A program made the translations under genes and the position numbers. Below the pieces are notes generated by a model. The model made no database searches and was not told the origin of the DNA. It saw nothing but the letters and a program-made list of their open reading frames with translations. Positions 17,328 to 27,337 of a stretch of DNA of 64,000 nt are shown one piece after another (the stretch's first letter is position 1; each line of letters opens with the position of its first letter). Origin of the DNA: Psychrobacter sp. MF31 (GTDB taxonomy: Bacteria > Pseudomonadota > Gammaproteobacteria > Pseudomonadales > Moraxellaceae); NCBI RefSeq assembly GCF_012847335.1, contig NZ_JABBDX010000002.1, forward strand, positions 186,001 to 250,000, in the 5' to 3' direction.

Positions 17328-20153
17328 ATGACTGACCAAAACGCTCAACATCCGACCGTCATCGACTATAAAGACACCTTAAACTTAGCTGATACCGCGT
17401 TCCCAATGCGCGCAAATTTGGCTCAGCGCGAGCCGGATTGGCTCAAAGCTTGGGAGGCGGACGACGTTTACGGCAAAATCCGGCAGGCACGAATCGGCGC
17501 GCCAAAATACATTTTGCATGATGGTCCTCCATACGCCAACGGTCAAATTCACTTAGGTCACGCGGTCAACAAGGTGCTCAAAGACATTATTGTCAAATCA
17601 AAAACGCTGTCAGGATTTGATGCGCCTTACGTCCCCGGTTGGGATTGTCACGGATTGCCGATTGAGCAAAAAGTGGAAGCCAAAGTTGGCAAAGTCGGTC
17701 AAAAAGTCTCCGCAACCGAGTTTCGCGGACTTTGCCGCGAGTATGCCAAAAGCCAAGTGGCGCTACAAATGGCGGACTTTAAGCGCTTAGGCGTCTTTGG
17801 TGATTGGGACAATCCATATTTGACGATGAATTTTAGCCAAGAGGCCAACATCGTTCGCGCCTTGGCTAAAATCTATGACAACGGTCACGTCACTCGCGGA
17901 ATGAAGCCGGTCAACTGGTGCTTAGATTGTGGTTCAGCCTTAGCCGAAGCCGAAGTTGAATATCAAGATAAAGTATCGGATGCCATTTATGTGGGCTTTG
18001 ATATTGTTGACGCAAAAAATATCAAAGCGTTCAATGGTGCGGATGATATTCAAGCAGTGATTTGGACAACAACGCCTTGGACACTTCCTGCGAACCAAGC
18101 CATTTCAGTGCATCCGGAGCACGATTATAGTATCGTTGCTACCGAAAAAGGTCATTTACTATTAGCAACTGACTTGGTTGATGCCGCATTAACCGCACTC
18201 AAACTTACCAACCAAGGCATAAAAGCTACCGTTTCCGGTCGTGACCTTGAAGGGCTCAAAGCTCAGCATCCACTTATTAACGAGCGTCAAGTTCCGCTGA
18301 TTTTAGGCGATCACGTGACCACTGATAGCGGAACGGGATTGGTTCATACTGCGCCCGGTCATGGTTTAGACGACTATTTGGTTGGGCTAAAATACAACTT
18401 ACCGGTTGAAAATCCAGTCAGCGGCAGCGGCGTTTATTTAGAATCGGCTGCCGTGTTTGCAGGCGAGCACATTTATAAAGCCAATCCAAAAATCATTGCA
18501 GCGCTTAATGACAGCGGTCATTTATTAAGCCACACGAGTATCGAGCACAGCTACCCGCACTGCTGGCGTCACAAATCGCCGATTATCTTTCGGGCAACGC
18601 CGCAGTGGTTTATCAGTATGGAAGCCAAAGGGCTTCGTGAGCGCGCACTGGGTGACATTCCAAAAGTCACTTGGACGCCAGCTTGGGGTCAAAACCGAAT
18701 TGAGGCGATGATGAGCGGTCGCCCTGATTGGTGTATTTCACGCCAGCGAACTTGGGGCGTTCCCATTACCTTTTTCACTCATAAAGACACCGGCGAGTTG
18801 CACCCAAAAACGCTGGAACTCATGGAAATTGCCGCGAAAAAAATTGAGGCAGGCGGCGTTGAAGCTTGGTTTGATGCCAGTTGTGAAGACTTTTTGGGCG
18901 CGGAAGCAGCGAATTATGACAAAGCTACTGATACGCTAGACGTTTGGTTTGACTCAGGGACGACCCATTTTGCCGTTCTTGAACAGCGTGATGAGCTGAC
19001 CAATCCTGCCGATATGTATTTAGAAGGCTCCGACCAACATCGCGGCTGGTTTCAAACCTCGCTGTTAACCTCAGAAGCCATGTACGAGCGACCCCCATTT
19101 AAACAAGTGCTGACCCATGGCTTTGTGGTCGATGAAAACGGTCGCAAAATGAGTAAATCACTTGGCAATATCATCACCCCGCAAGATGAAATTAACAAAA
19201 CTGGCGCGGATATGCTCAGACTTTGGATCGCCTCAAGCGACTACCGCTATGAGATGAGCGCCGGCAAATCAGCGTTTAAAGGCGCGATTGACATGTATCG
19301 CCGAATCCGCAACACCTTGCGCTTTTTACTTGCCAATACCGATGACTTTGACCCCAGTACTGACAGCGTTCCGATGGATAAGCTCATCAGCCTTGACAAG
19401 TTTATCTTAAAGCGTGCAAGCGATGTTCAACAAGATATCGTTGCCGCTTATGACGCGATGGACTTTCACCAAGTCACCCAGCAAGTTACCGCGTTTTGCT
19501 CGCAGGATTTGGGCGGCTTTTATTTGGACATCATCAAAGACCGTCAGTACACCACCCAAACCGATGGCAACCCACGCCGCTCGGCACAAACGGCAATTTA
19601 TCATATCGCTCAAGCGATGATTCGCTGGATTGCGCCGATTTTGACTTTTACCGCTCAAGAAGCTTGGGAAGTGCTCAAAGGCACGGACGGCTACGTGTTT
19701 ACCCAAGAGTGGTACGAGTTCCCCGAGTTTCAGTTGAATGAGATTAGCAGTGACGATTGGCAATTTATCCTGCGGGCTAAAGAATTGGTCAATAAACACA
19801 TTGAAACGGCGCGTGAAAATAAACTGATTAACGCCAACCTTTCAGCAAATGCCACCCTGTTTGCGGACGGTCAAATGTTCGATAGCCTTGCAAAATTGGG
19901 CGAAGAGCTGCGCTTTGTGCTTATCACCAGTGGCGCGGCGTTAAAACCCTTGAGCGAAAGCAATTTAGAAGCGGAAAAATCAAGCGATGAGGACAATGAC
20001 TTAATCGTTGACATCACGGCCGCTCAAGGTGAAAAATGCGTTCGCTGCTGGCATATCCGCGAGGACATTGGCGCAGATCCAAGCCATCCTCAGCTTTGCG
20101 CCCGCTGCGTCACCAACGTGGCCGGATCAGGTGAGGAGCGCCATTATGCCTAA
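17328..20153 (+). CDS. ileS: Isoleucyl-tRNA synthetase
   Basis: IleRS charges tRNA-Ile. The 941-residue protein is of bacterial length. It has the HIGH-type motif HLGH at residues 75-78 ([14 protein letters not shown]), the editing domain with [12 protein letters not shown], the KMSKS loop ([10 protein letters not shown], around 606) and the C-terminal zinc ribbon with paired Cys (CVRCWH ... CARC). The start MTDQNAQHP follows a weak ribosome site. Its stop codon overlaps the lspA start by eight bases, as in the conserved ileS-lspA pair. Confidence 0.97.
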   Translation: MTDQNAQHPTVIDYKDTLNLADTAFPMRANLAQREPDWLKAWEADDVYGKIRQARIGAPKYILHDGPPYANGQIHLGHAVNKVLKDIIVKSKTLSGFDAPYVPGWDCHGLPIEQKVEAKVGKVGQKVSATEFRGLCREYAKSQVALQMADFKRLGVFGDWDNPYLTMNFSQEANIVRALAKIYDNGHVTRGMKPVNWCLDCGSALAEAEVEYQDKVSDAIYVGFDIVDAKNIKAFNGADDIQAVIWTTTPWTLPANQAISVHPEHDYSIVATEKGHLLLATDLVDAALTALKLTNQGIKATVSGRDLEGLKAQHPLINERQVPLILGDHVTTDSGTGLVHTAPGHGLDDYLVGLKYNLPVENPVSGSGVYLESAAVFAGEHIYKANPKIIAALNDSGHLLSHTSIEHSYPHCWRHKSPIIFRATPQWFISMEAKGLRERALGDIPKVTWTPAWGQNRIEAMMSGRPDWCISRQRTWGVPITFFTHKDTGELHPKTLELMEIAAKKIEAGGVEAWFDASCEDFLGAEAANYDKATDTLDVWFDSGTTHFAVLEQRDELTNPADMYLEGSDQHRGWFQTSLLTSEAMYERPPFKQVLTHGFVVDENGRKMSKSLGNIITPQDEINKTGADMLRLWIASSDYRYEMSAGKSAFKGAIDMYRRIRNTLRFLLANTDDFDPSTDSVPMDKLISLDKFILKRASDVQQDIVAAYDAMDFHQVTQQVTAFCSQDLGGFYLDIIKDRQYTTQTDGNPRRSAQTAIYHIAQAMIRWIAPILTFTAQEAWEVLKGTDGYVFTQEWYEFPEFQLNEISSDDWQFILRAKELVNKHIETARENKLINANLSANATLFADGQMFDSLAKLGEELRFVLITSGAALKPLSESNLEAEKSSDEDNDLIVDITAAQGEKCVRCWHIREDIGADPSHPQLCARCVTNVAGSGEERHYA

Positions 20154-20844
20154 CTCCAGCCCTCCAAATTCGCCGCGACCGACCAAGGATGATTTGGTAA
20201 AAACGGACGACGTTGTAAAAGCTAATGATGTTGAAACTAAATCGGTCGCGCAGGTCAGCAGGACTGAAACCTTAGCCCCTGCTCATGTGACCACAGGAAG
20301 CTCAACCACGCCAAAAAGTCGGCTTGCTAGATCCTCAAAGCTGGTGGCAAATGGTCGCGGGGCATTAACGTGGTATGGCGTGGCGTTGCTGGTGCTCATC
20401 ATCGACCAAGCCACCAAATGGCTTGCCCAAACTAAGCTTACCTTTCATGAGCCGGTTGCAGTGATTGAGCCGGTGCTTAACTGGACGCTTGCGTATAACT
20501 ACGGCGCGGCGTTTAGCTTTTTGGCGGACGCCGGCGGCTGGCAAAAGTGGTTTTTTGCAGGGCTTGCGCTCTTAATGGCACTATTTTTAAGCGCTTATTT
20601 GCCAAGAGTCCCAAAGCAGGCACGATTGTTATCACTAGGACTTGCGATGATGCTTGGCGGCGCGGTTGGTAACCTCATCGACCGCTTACTTCATGGTCAT
20701 GTCATTGATTTTATTCACGTTCATTATTATGATGTTTGGCATTATCCCGTATTTAACGTTGCTGATATGGGTATTTGCTTTGGTGTGGCGCTTATCGTGA
20801 TTGACATGTTATTTTTAGAAAATAAGCGTAAGGTGGGGAATTAA
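20146..20844 (+). CDS. lspA: Lipoprotein signal peptidase (signal peptidase II) with long N-terminal extension
   Basis: LspA removes the signal peptide of diacylglyceryl-modified prolipoproteins in the inner membrane. Four membrane segments are seen and both catalytic Asp residues are present: [16 protein letters not shown] and [11 protein letters not shown] at 20146 has a GAGGAG site and overlaps the end of ileS. The product is 232 residues; the E. coli enzyme is 164. The extra ~70 residues at the N-terminus are polar, rich in Ser, Thr, Pro and charged residues, and probably disordered in the cytoplasm. Confidence 0.95.
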   Translation: MPNSSPPNSPRPTKDDLVKTDDVVKANDVETKSVAQVSRTETLAPAHVTTGSSTTPKSRLARSSKLVANGRGALTWYGVALLVLIIDQATKWLAQTKLTFHEPVAVIEPVLNWTLAYNYGAAFSFLADAGGWQKWFFAGLALLMALFLSAYLPRVPKQARLLSLGLAMMLGGAVGNLIDRLLHGHVIDFIHVHYYDVWHYPVFNVADMGICFGVALIVIDMLFLENKRKVGN

Positions 20845-20874
20845 TCTAAAAAATTGATCGGCAAAAGGAGTTTG

Positions 20875-21477
20875 ATGATGACAAGAACAGACGATTTTGA
20901 AATCAGCTTAACGCTAAAAGATGACTTGGGAAATGAGCATCATGTCGCCCTTGCCGTGATCCAAGCCGACATCACCAAACTTCACGTTGATGCCATTGTC
21001 AACGCTGCCAATTCAAGCTTGCTTGGTGGCGGCGGCGTGGATGGGGCAATTCACCGCGCTGCTGGTCGACAATTGGTCGAGTATTGCCGAACGCTAAACG
21101 GCTGCAAAACGGGCGATGCCAAAATTAGCCCTGCCTTTAATTTGCCAAGCCGCTTTGTCATTCATACCGTAGGTCCCGTTTGGCACGGCGGCAACCAAAA
21201 CGAGCCTGAACTATTGGCAAGCTGCTATCGGCGCTCGCTTGAGCTTGCTGCCCAAAACAATTTGCAAAGTATTGCATTTTCCGCCATTAGCACCGGCGTT
21301 TATGGCTTTCCAAAAGACAAAGCGGCACGCATTGCCGTTGATACCGTTCAAAAGTTTTTAAAAAATAGTATTGAGCAAGAACAAGACATTTCAGTAAACA
21401 AGGTGATATTTTGCTGTTTTTCAAGCTCAGATGCAGCGCTTTATCAAGCTATTTTAGCGAATATCGTGTCAGAGTAA
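20875..21477 (+). CDS. Macrodomain protein, probable O-acetyl-ADP-ribose deacetylase
   Basis: The 201-residue protein is a MacroD/YmdB-type macrodomain, which binds ADP-ribose and removes it from proteins or deacetylates O-acetyl-ADP-ribose. Seen are the [20 protein letters not shown] loop with the catalytic Asn/Asp, AIHRAAG, and the phosphate loop [11 protein letters not shown]. An AAGGAG site at 20865-20870 precedes ATG at 20875 and 20878; either may be used. It starts 30 bases after lspA and is probably cotranscribed, although this place in E. coli holds fkpB. Confidence 0.92.
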   Translation: MMTRTDDFEISLTLKDDLGNEHHVALAVIQADITKLHVDAIVNAANSSLLGGGGVDGAIHRAAGRQLVEYCRTLNGCKTGDAKISPAFNLPSRFVIHTVGPVWHGGNQNEPELLASCYRRSLELAAQNNLQSIAFSAISTGVYGFPKDKAARIAVDTVQKFLKNSIEQEQDISVNKVIFCCFSSSDAALYQAILANIVSE

Positions 21478-21500
21478 CTTTGAGGCTTACTGCGGTTTGA

Positions 21501-22184
21501 CTAAAGCGATAACAGACCGCTTAGTTTGCCCTCGCCCAGCGTTAGTACAGCAAGCAATAATGCTAAATTTACCACGACGGTAAAATAATAAACCAAGCGA
21601 AACTCTGCCTTTTGCGATTTATGGCGCAAATAAGTTTGCGCCACCATCGCGCCAACCCAGCCCCCAAGCGCGCTTAAGACATGCAGCGTTGACTCAGGCG
21701 TTCGCCATTCCCCTTGCTGCGCTGCGGCTTTGTCTTTGGCGTAACTCAAATAAGTGATGACCCCCAAAACCAAATACCATCCCACAAAAAGCCAAGACAG
21801 CTTTGTGGTCGCTGCAAGTAATACCAAAACCCCATAAAACGCCGCCCCTAAAAACAGCCGCTTTTTTTGACCCGCTTCAAACTCCGCTTGCTGACTTTTT
21901 TGCTGGTTTCGGCGGCGGATTTGGGCATTTTTTTGGGCTATTTTTTCTTGAACAAAGCCAAGCTCTTGAATCTCACAAGCTTGCAGGCGACCTTGGTTAT
22001 CGCGTTTGCTACCAAACACCACCTCATCACCAACTTTAGGTCGGCGTGGCGGCAAATACTCACTGATATGAAAAAACAGCTCATCATCACGACCTTGATC
22101 TTGAACTTTAATAAAGCCAAAACCTTTATGATCATCAAAGCGGACGATCACGCCTTGTTGTTTGTTCATCCTAATCTGCGACAT
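21501..22184 (-). CDS. Cold-shock domain fused to DUF1294 membrane domain
   Basis: The N-terminal ~65 residues are a cold-shock/OB domain with RNP1 (GFGFIKVQ) and RNP2-like (LFFHISEY) motifs, which binds single-stranded nucleic acid. A charged Gln/Arg linker follows, then a DUF1294 membrane domain with about four hydrophobic segments and the family motif YLSYAKDKAAAQQGEWRTPE and GGWVGAMVAQ. Such fusions occur in several gammaproteobacteria; the function is unknown. ATG at 22184 (227 residues) has a GAAGG site; an upstream start at 22256 is unlikely. Two stem-loops lie upstream (22260-22340) and could be part of its 5' leader. Confidence 0.88.
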   Translation of the reverse strand: MSQIRMNKQQGVIVRFDDHKGFGFIKVQDQGRDDELFFHISEYLPPRRPKVGDEVVFGSKRDNQGRLQACEIQELGFVQEKIAQKNAQIRRRNQQKSQQAEFEAGQKKRLFLGAAFYGVLVLLAATTKLSWLFVGWYLVLGVITYLSYAKDKAAAQQGEWRTPESTLHVLSALGGWVGAMVAQTYLRHKSQKAEFRLVYYFTVVVNLALLLAVLTLGEGKLSGLLSL

Positions 22185-22259
22185 GATAACGCCTTCAATC
22201 TTAGTGATCAGCTCACTACATTTAAAACTGCTGACAAAAATCAGGCTATGATACACCGA

Positions 22260-22340
22260 TTGCGCGAAGTTTTGTTACATGTTTTTAACCGATTGGCGCT
22301 TACAGCTTCGCGCAATTGGCTTATCATGGTCAGTGATAAG
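22260..22340. promoter_or_regulatory. Two adjacent inverted repeats between the CSD-DUF1294 gene and fkpB
   Basis: TTGCGCGAAG (22260-22269) and CTTCGCGCAA (22306-22315) are perfect 10-base arms with a 36-base interval. CTTATCA (22320-22326) and TGATAAG (22334-22340) form a second hairpin. In either direction they would lie in or near the 5' region of the divergent genes. Confidence 0.6.
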
Positions 22341-22393
22341 CGAAAATCACTTTTACCCGTCTTGCAAATTTTTATTTTTTAAATGGCATTGAT

Positions 22394-22891
22394 ATGATCC
22401 CAACTGACTTTACCACGCCAAATGAAGACACTCGAATTGAGCACGGCAGTCAAGTGCTGCTGCATTTTGAAGTAGCGCTTGAAAATGGCACGGTGATCGA
22501 CTCCACCTATCCGCGTCCTGATCCTGTCAGCCTGACTATCGGGGATGACAGCTTGCTGCCTGGATTTGAGCAGGTGCTCAATAACCTTCGAGCAGGCGAC
22601 ACGCGAACGGCGCTGTTGACCTCCGAGCAAGCGTTTGGCGAGTGGAATCCGGATAACATTCAGCATTTTAGCCCAGCGCAATTTGCTTTGGTTGCAACAA
22701 ATCCTGAAGTTGGCATGATGATTGAATTTGAAGACAAAGGTAAAAACACCTTGCCCGGCGTGATTACGGCTATTGATGAAGACGGTATTGAGGTTGATTT
22801 TAATCATCCGCTTGCAGGTCAGTCGGTGCTCTTTAAAGTCACGATTTTTAAAGTGACCCCGCCCGGTGTCACGGGAATTCAGCTCATTTAA
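22394..22891 (+). CDS. fkpB: FKBP-type peptidyl-prolyl isomerase (SlyD-like FkpB)
   Basis: The protein has 165 residues with the FKBP fold interrupted by an IF chaperone insert, as in SlyD and FkpB: SQVLLHFEVALENGTVIDST, SLLPGFEQVLNNLRAGDTR, the EQAFGEWNPDNIQHF insert boundary, and GVITAIDEDGIEVDFNHPLAGQSVLFKV at the end. It lacks the His-rich tail of SlyD. In E. coli fkpB follows lspA, and here it lies in the same neighbourhood, which supports the name. No strong ribosome site precedes the ATG. Confidence 0.9.
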   Translation: MIPTDFTTPNEDTRIEHGSQVLLHFEVALENGTVIDSTYPRPDPVSLTIGDDSLLPGFEQVLNNLRAGDTRTALLTSEQAFGEWNPDNIQHFSPAQFALVATNPEVGMMIEFEDKGKNTLPGVITAIDEDGIEVDFNHPLAGQSVLFKVTIFKVTPPGVTGIQLI

Positions 22892-22938
22892 TCTTAAAAT
22901 TAATGATGCAACATTATGAGTAATAAAAAGGACATCTC

Positions 22939-23979
22939 ATGCGCTATGAACGCTTGCCGCAGCTTGATACCAACGTTTCTAAAATTTGCTTGGGAACGAT
23001 GACTTGGGGTCAGCAAAATACGGAAAATGACGCCCACGCTCAGATGGATTTGGCGCTTGATTTGGGGGTCAACTTTTGGGATACGGCGGAGATGTACCCC
23101 TCCCCGCCGGACAAAGACAAGCAGGGCACAACTGAGTGCTTTATGGGAAGTTGGCTTGCCAAAACCGGTCGCCGTGATGAGGTGGTGATTGCCAGTAAAA
23201 TATCACCAATGTCGTTTTTACGCGGCGGTCAAACGCGGTTCAATAAAGACCATATTAAATCGGCCATCGATGACAATTTAAAACGGCTGCAAACCGATTA
23301 TATTGATATTTATCAGCTGCATTGGCCGGAGCGGCAAGCCAATTTTTTTGGCAATCGTGGTTATGATGATCAAATGAGCGCTCAAGATTTAAGCGAATTA
23401 ACGCCATTTTTAGAGACGATTTCGGCGCTTAATGATGAAATCAAGCAAGGTCGCATCCGCGCTTATGGCTTATCGAACGATACGGCTTGGGGCGTGATGC
23501 GCTACCTTTGGGAGGCTGAAAAAAATAATTTAATCGCGCCCATCACCATTCAAAATCCGTATAGCTTATTAAATCGTCTTTATGAAATCGGTCTTGCTGA
23601 AATCTCGCACCGCGAAAATATCGGGCTGCTTGCCTACTCGCCGCTTGGTTTTGGCGTATTGTCCGGCAAATACTTGGACGGCAAACGACCGAAAGGCGCG
23701 CGATTGTCACTTTATGACCGCTACGATCGTTATATTAATGAGGAAGCTAAACGTGCGACCCAAGCCTATGCCAAAATAGCTCAAGACTTTGATTTGGACA
23801 TGGCGCAAATGGCGCTAGCGTTTGTGAACTCAGAACCCTTTGTCACCAGCAACATCATTGGCGCCACCACGCTTGATCAGTTAAAAAGCAACATTGACAG
23901 CATTAATCTTAACTTAAGTGATGAAGTTTTGGCGGCGATTGAAAGCGTTCATCAAAAAATTCCAAACCCATCGCCTTAA
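22939..23979 (+). CDS. tas: Aldo/keto reductase, Tas family
   Basis: This 346-residue NADPH-dependent aldo/keto reductase is the same length as E. coli Tas and similar along its whole span: ICLGTMTWGQQNTENDAHAQMDL, WDTAEMYPSPPDK, LKRLQTDYIDIYQLHWPER (barrel with the catalytic Tyr in AEMY and the His in QLHW), TIQNPYSLLNR and SNIIGATTLDQLKSNI. Tas was found as a suppressor of starvation/tyrosine auxotrophy; the true substrate is unclear. An AAGGA site is 8 bases before ATG. It follows fkpB by 47 bases on the same strand. Confidence 0.92.
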   Translation: MRYERLPQLDTNVSKICLGTMTWGQQNTENDAHAQMDLALDLGVNFWDTAEMYPSPPDKDKQGTTECFMGSWLAKTGRRDEVVIASKISPMSFLRGGQTRFNKDHIKSAIDDNLKRLQTDYIDIYQLHWPERQANFFGNRGYDDQMSAQDLSELTPFLETISALNDEIKQGRIRAYGLSNDTAWGVMRYLWEAEKNNLIAPITIQNPYSLLNRLYEIGLAEISHRENIGLLAYSPLGFGVLSGKYLDGKRPKGARLSLYDRYDRYINEEAKRATQAYAKIAQDFDLDMAQMALAFVNSEPFVTSNIIGATTLDQLKSNIDSINLNLSDEVLAAIESVHQKIPNPSP

Positions 23980-24038
23980 TGGCAACAGATTTGGAATCCT
24001 GTTATCAAGCCGTAAGTAATCAAGCAGCAGGTTTTTAA

Positions 24039-24074
24039 AATCAGCGTTTAATAGCAAACGCTGATTCAAGGTTT
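24039..24074. terminator. Terminator between tas and the acyltransferase gene
   Basis: Perfect 11-base stem AATCAGCGTTT/AAACGCTGATT. The T tract on the plus strand follows after a 4-base interval. Confidence 0.65.
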
Positions 24075-24097
24075 TTTAAAGCATAAGTTTTAAAAGC

Positions 24098-24910
24098 CTA
24101 TTTTTCTAGCAGCTCAAGTCCAGCATCGCTTAGCACTCGCGAATGTAAATCGGCAAGACCGTCTTGCAAGCGTTGCTGCAATAAATTGGTCAGCTCGCTT
24201 TTGGTTTTGCCATCAGGGGTGATCGGCTCAAGCGGCAACACGTAAGCGCAAACATCACGGCTGTCCAAAACACGCTTGATGCTCTCTTTCATGGTAAGCT
24301 TACCAAAATACGGCAGCTCACTGCTTAGCGTGCCATCCTTATTGACGTAAGCAATAACCAAAGGTCGGATGGGAACGCCAGCATCAATCGCCGATTGCAA
24401 AAGCGTGCCATGAATGCGCTTGATTTTTTTACCGCTGGTGGTCGTTGCCTCCGGAAAAAAGATGATCGAAAACCCATCTTTTAAAAAATTGGCAATCTGA
24501 TTGGCAACGGAACCGGCATCACCTGAACCGCGCTCAATAAATAATGTTCCGCCAGCTTTAGCCAGCTTACCAAAGATTGGCCACTCACCAATTTCAGCTT
24601 TGGATAAGAAAAACGCGGGGCTGACCGTTCCCACCACCGGAATGTCCATCCACGAGATATGGTTTGACACCCAAAGCCCGTGGTACTGCGGGACACGCTC
24701 AACTTGGACGACTTTGACGCCAAAAGAGCTTGCCATTTTTTGGCAAAAGGTCTGAATATAGCGCGGCAATTGCTCACGCGGCGGTTCTTGAAAAGCACCA
24801 ATTTTTTTAGCCGCTCGGATGCCGCCGGCAATGGTGGAGGTCATCCCAGCGATTTGCTTGCCGCGACCTAATTGTCGCCGGATAGAAAACTTGGACTTAA
24901 GCAGGCTCAT
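24098..24910 (-). CDS. 1-acyl-sn-glycerol-3-phosphate acyltransferase-like protein (PlsC family)
   Basis: The family moves an acyl chain to a lysophospholipid at the inner membrane. The 270-residue protein shows the HX4D catalytic motif (SNHISWMDIPVVG) near residue 90, LFIERG and the FPEATTTSGKKI motif (canonical FPEGT), and IRPLVIAY. ATG at 24910 has an AAGGATC site. It is a lone gene divergent from hflX and may be PlsC itself or a paralogue acting on ornithine lipids or other lyso-lipids. Confidence 0.85.
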   Translation of the reverse strand: MSLLKSKFSIRRQLGRGKQIAGMTSTIAGGIRAAKKIGAFQEPPREQLPRYIQTFCQKMASSFGVKVVQVERVPQYHGLWVSNHISWMDIPVVGTVSPAFFLSKAEIGEWPIFGKLAKAGGTLFIERGSGDAGSVANQIANFLKDGFSIIFFPEATTTSGKKIKRIHGTLLQSAIDAGVPIRPLVIAYVNKDGTLSSELPYFGKLTMKESIKRVLDSRDVCAYVLPLEPITPDGKTKSELTNLLQQRLQDGLADLHSRVLSDAGLELLEK

Positions 24911-25191
24911 GATTGATCCTTAATGGTCATTTTTTATCCCTTCATTTATGGTTATGGCGATTTAGTATAGCAAAATTTTAAATGGGCGTAAGGGTTTGTT
25001 GATCGCTCAAAACAGCAATTGCATAAAGATAATCTGGGAGCAATTTTAGCAAAATGCTTTAATCTTGCTGATTTGCCCTTATATTATAGTCATTGGGGGT
25101 TGCCGCTAATTTTGCCTGATCGCACAACTTGCTAAAATGTGGTAATCCCTCAAATTATAACTGATAACAATTTAACTATAGGTGAGACTCT

Positions 25192-26595
25192 TTGGAATAT
25201 TTTGAACGATATGAAGGTGGCGAGCGCGCCATTTTGGTACATTTGGACATTCGCCAATTGCAGGACCCTGATGACTTAAATGAGTTTGAGCTGCTCGTTG
25301 ATTCAGCAGGCGCTGAGCGTTTGGCGCTCGTTGGCGGCTCTCGGCTCAAGCCTGATGCCAAATATTTTGTCGGCGCAGGGAAGGCAGAAGAAATCGCGGA
25401 ATTGGTTCGCGAGTATGACGCCGATATTGTGATTTTTAACCACAGCTTATCACCCTCGCAAGAGCGCAACCTTGAGCGCTTAGTTCAATGCCGCGTTCTT
25501 GACAGAACGGGGCTGATTTTAGATATTTTTGCTCAGCGTGCGCGAACGTATGAAGGTAAACTTCAAGTTGAGCTTGCTCAGTTAAACCATTTATCAACGC
25601 GATTGGTTCGCGGCTGGACGCATTTGGAGCGCCAAAAAGGCGGTATCGGGCTTCGAGGACCAGGGGAGACTCAGCTTGAAACGGATCGCCGACTTTTGCA
25701 AGTCCGCGTCAGCCAGCTTAAAGCCCGCCTTGCTAAAGTTAAGCAAACCCGCGCTCAAGGTCGCGCCCAGCGCCAAAAATCGGACGTTCCGACCATCTCT
25801 TTGGTGGGATACACCAACGCTGGCAAATCAACCTTATTTAACCGCTTGGTTGATGAAAATATTTATGCCGCCGACCAATTATTTGCAACCCTTGACCCAA
25901 CGCTGCGTCGCTTGGACTGGCAAGGCGTGGGTCGCGTGGTGCTTGTCGATACGGTCGGCTTTGTTCGCCATTTGCCGCATGAGTTGGTTGAGTCATTTCA
26001 TGCCACCCTTGAGGAAACGCTTGAGGCAGATTTGTTGCTTCATGTGATTAATTCGGCAAGCGAGGACATGCACGAGCAAATCGAGGCAGTAAAAGCAGTG
26101 CTTGCTGAGATTAATAATAACGTTCCGGTGTTAAATGTCTTTAACAAGATTGATTTGAGCGGTGAGCCTGCCCACATTGGTTACGCATCCGAAGGCGTTC
26201 CAAACCGCGTTTATGTCTCAGCGCAGAAAAACTTAGGCATTGAAGAATTGTCCCTTGCCGTTCAGCAACTGCTTACAGGAGCGCTGACGACCTTTGATCT
26301 AACTTTGCCCTATCATGCCGGTCAGCTTAAAAATGCCCTTTATGAGCTTGGGGTGATTCAAAATGAAAGCTATGATGATTCGGGTCATGAATGTCTGCAA
26401 ATTCGCCTGCCAAGCGATAAGCTCAAGCAGCTTTTGGGTCAAGCTGGATTGTCACCGCGTGACGTGTTGCCCGAAGCTCAGGCAACGTTACTCATGCCGG
26501 TGCTTGAGCCGTTTGAGCAAGCGCTGATCGCCGCTGAAACGTCAAATGAAACTTTTGATAACGCTATAGATAGCCTTGAAGATTTAGAAGATTAA
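25192..26595 (+). CDS. hflX: Ribosome-associated GTPase HflX
   Basis: HflX splits stalled or heat-damaged ribosomes. The protein has an N-terminal HflX domain (LVGGSRLKPDAKYFVGAGKAEEIA), an Arg-rich helical linker (GPGETQLETDRRLLQVRVSQL) and a G domain with G1 GYTNAGKSTLFNRL, G3 DTVGF and G4 NKID. The length is 467. The start is TTG at 25192, preceded by GGTGAG nine bases upstream; no ATG fits the family start (EYFERYEGGERA). Usually hfq-hflX form a pair, but hfq is not here. Confidence 0.95.
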   Translation: MEYFERYEGGERAILVHLDIRQLQDPDDLNEFELLVDSAGAERLALVGGSRLKPDAKYFVGAGKAEEIAELVREYDADIVIFNHSLSPSQERNLERLVQCRVLDRTGLILDIFAQRARTYEGKLQVELAQLNHLSTRLVRGWTHLERQKGGIGLRGPGETQLETDRRLLQVRVSQLKARLAKVKQTRAQGRAQRQKSDVPTISLVGYTNAGKSTLFNRLVDENIYAADQLFATLDPTLRRLDWQGVGRVVLVDTVGFVRHLPHELVESFHATLEETLEADLLLHVINSASEDMHEQIEAVKAVLAEINNNVPVLNVFNKIDLSGEPAHIGYASEGVPNRVYVSAQKNLGIEELSLAVQQLLTGALTTFDLTLPYHAGQLKNALYELGVIQNESYDDSGHECLQIRLPSDKLKQLLGQAGLSPRDVLPEAQATLLMPVLEPFEQALIAAETSNETFDNAIDSLEDLED

Positions 26596-26615
26596 TTCTA
26601 AAGGGGGCATACCTA

Positions 26616-26960
26616 TTTGACCTCAGTCACGATACCATTTTAGCTTTTGCCACGCGCTCAGTAACCATCCCAATCGGTCTGAGTGCGGCAAGTTTAGTTC
26701 AAGCACCTTTAGCCCTTGCCAACCTCGTTATTATCATTTCAGGATTGACGGTCGCGATCTTTGCTCGAATTTTGTTTATAAATATCTCTGACAATTGCGA
26801 TAAAGGATTAGCGTTAATGCTTGTCGCTCACGCATTTAGAACGCTTAAAGCTTAACAAATAAGCCCAATCGCCGATCGCTACTCTGCCTTTGATTTTACC
26901 GTTAATGGCTTATTAGCCACCGTTTGCGCTTCCATCTTTGTCAGTGCCTTTCGCATCTAG
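26616..26960 (+). pseudogene. Decayed lrgB/cidB-family gene (C-terminal remnant with internal stop)
   Basis: In one frame the region reads FDLSHDTILAFATRSVTIPIGLS ... (outline) with the LrgB-family SVT.PI motif, a hydrophobic LANLVIIISGLTVAIFARIL segment and the KGLALMLVAHAF.T helix, then a TAA at 26853-26855, then QISP.AD.YSAFDFTVNGLLAT, which matches the rest of the family C-terminus. LrgB/CidB proteins are membrane holin-like partners in murein hydrolase export. The N-terminal half and any lrgA partner are absent, the His/Gly pattern before the stop is altered, and no start is present, so the gene is a remnant. Confidence 0.75.
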
Positions 26961-27337
26961 CACATGATTTTTTCAATCTATCCTTTCTCTGATTTTCATT
27001 TGGGCAGCCTTGCTATCAGCTGATAGCAATCTTTTGCGCCTTTTTTTAAGTACTAATTTATTTTCTTTTTTGTTATATTCACTTTTAGCCATCTAAGTGT
27101 TACTAATTTTCAGCAAAGTAATATTTTGATTTGGTTAATTTTTTTAACAAAACTACCCTACAATATTAGGATTAAGATAGGGAAAAATATTTTTTTATGA
27201 TATAGTAAGCAACTATTATCTTTTGTATCTTTTACCATGATGTTTCGTGATTAATGTCGTTTATTCTTAATAACGATGACTCTTGATTTACGCCTTAATT
27301 TAGCCCTGTCTTTTTTTCTAGGGCAAAGGGCGATAAT
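26961..27337. other. AT-rich region upstream of the lytic transglycosylase gene
   Basis: Contains a perfect 20-bp palindrome (27010-27029), then T-rich sequence with a -10-like TATAGT near 27202-27207, and a GCCCT/AGGGC hairpin at about 27303-27324 just before the start. No coding frame is supported. Confidence 0.45.
27010..27029. terminator. 20-bp perfect palindrome, possible terminator for hflX/lrgB transcript
   Basis: TTGCTATCAGCTGATAGCAA is followed by TCTTTT and, after GCGCC, seven more T residues. It could instead be a dimeric-protein binding site. Confidence 0.5.
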
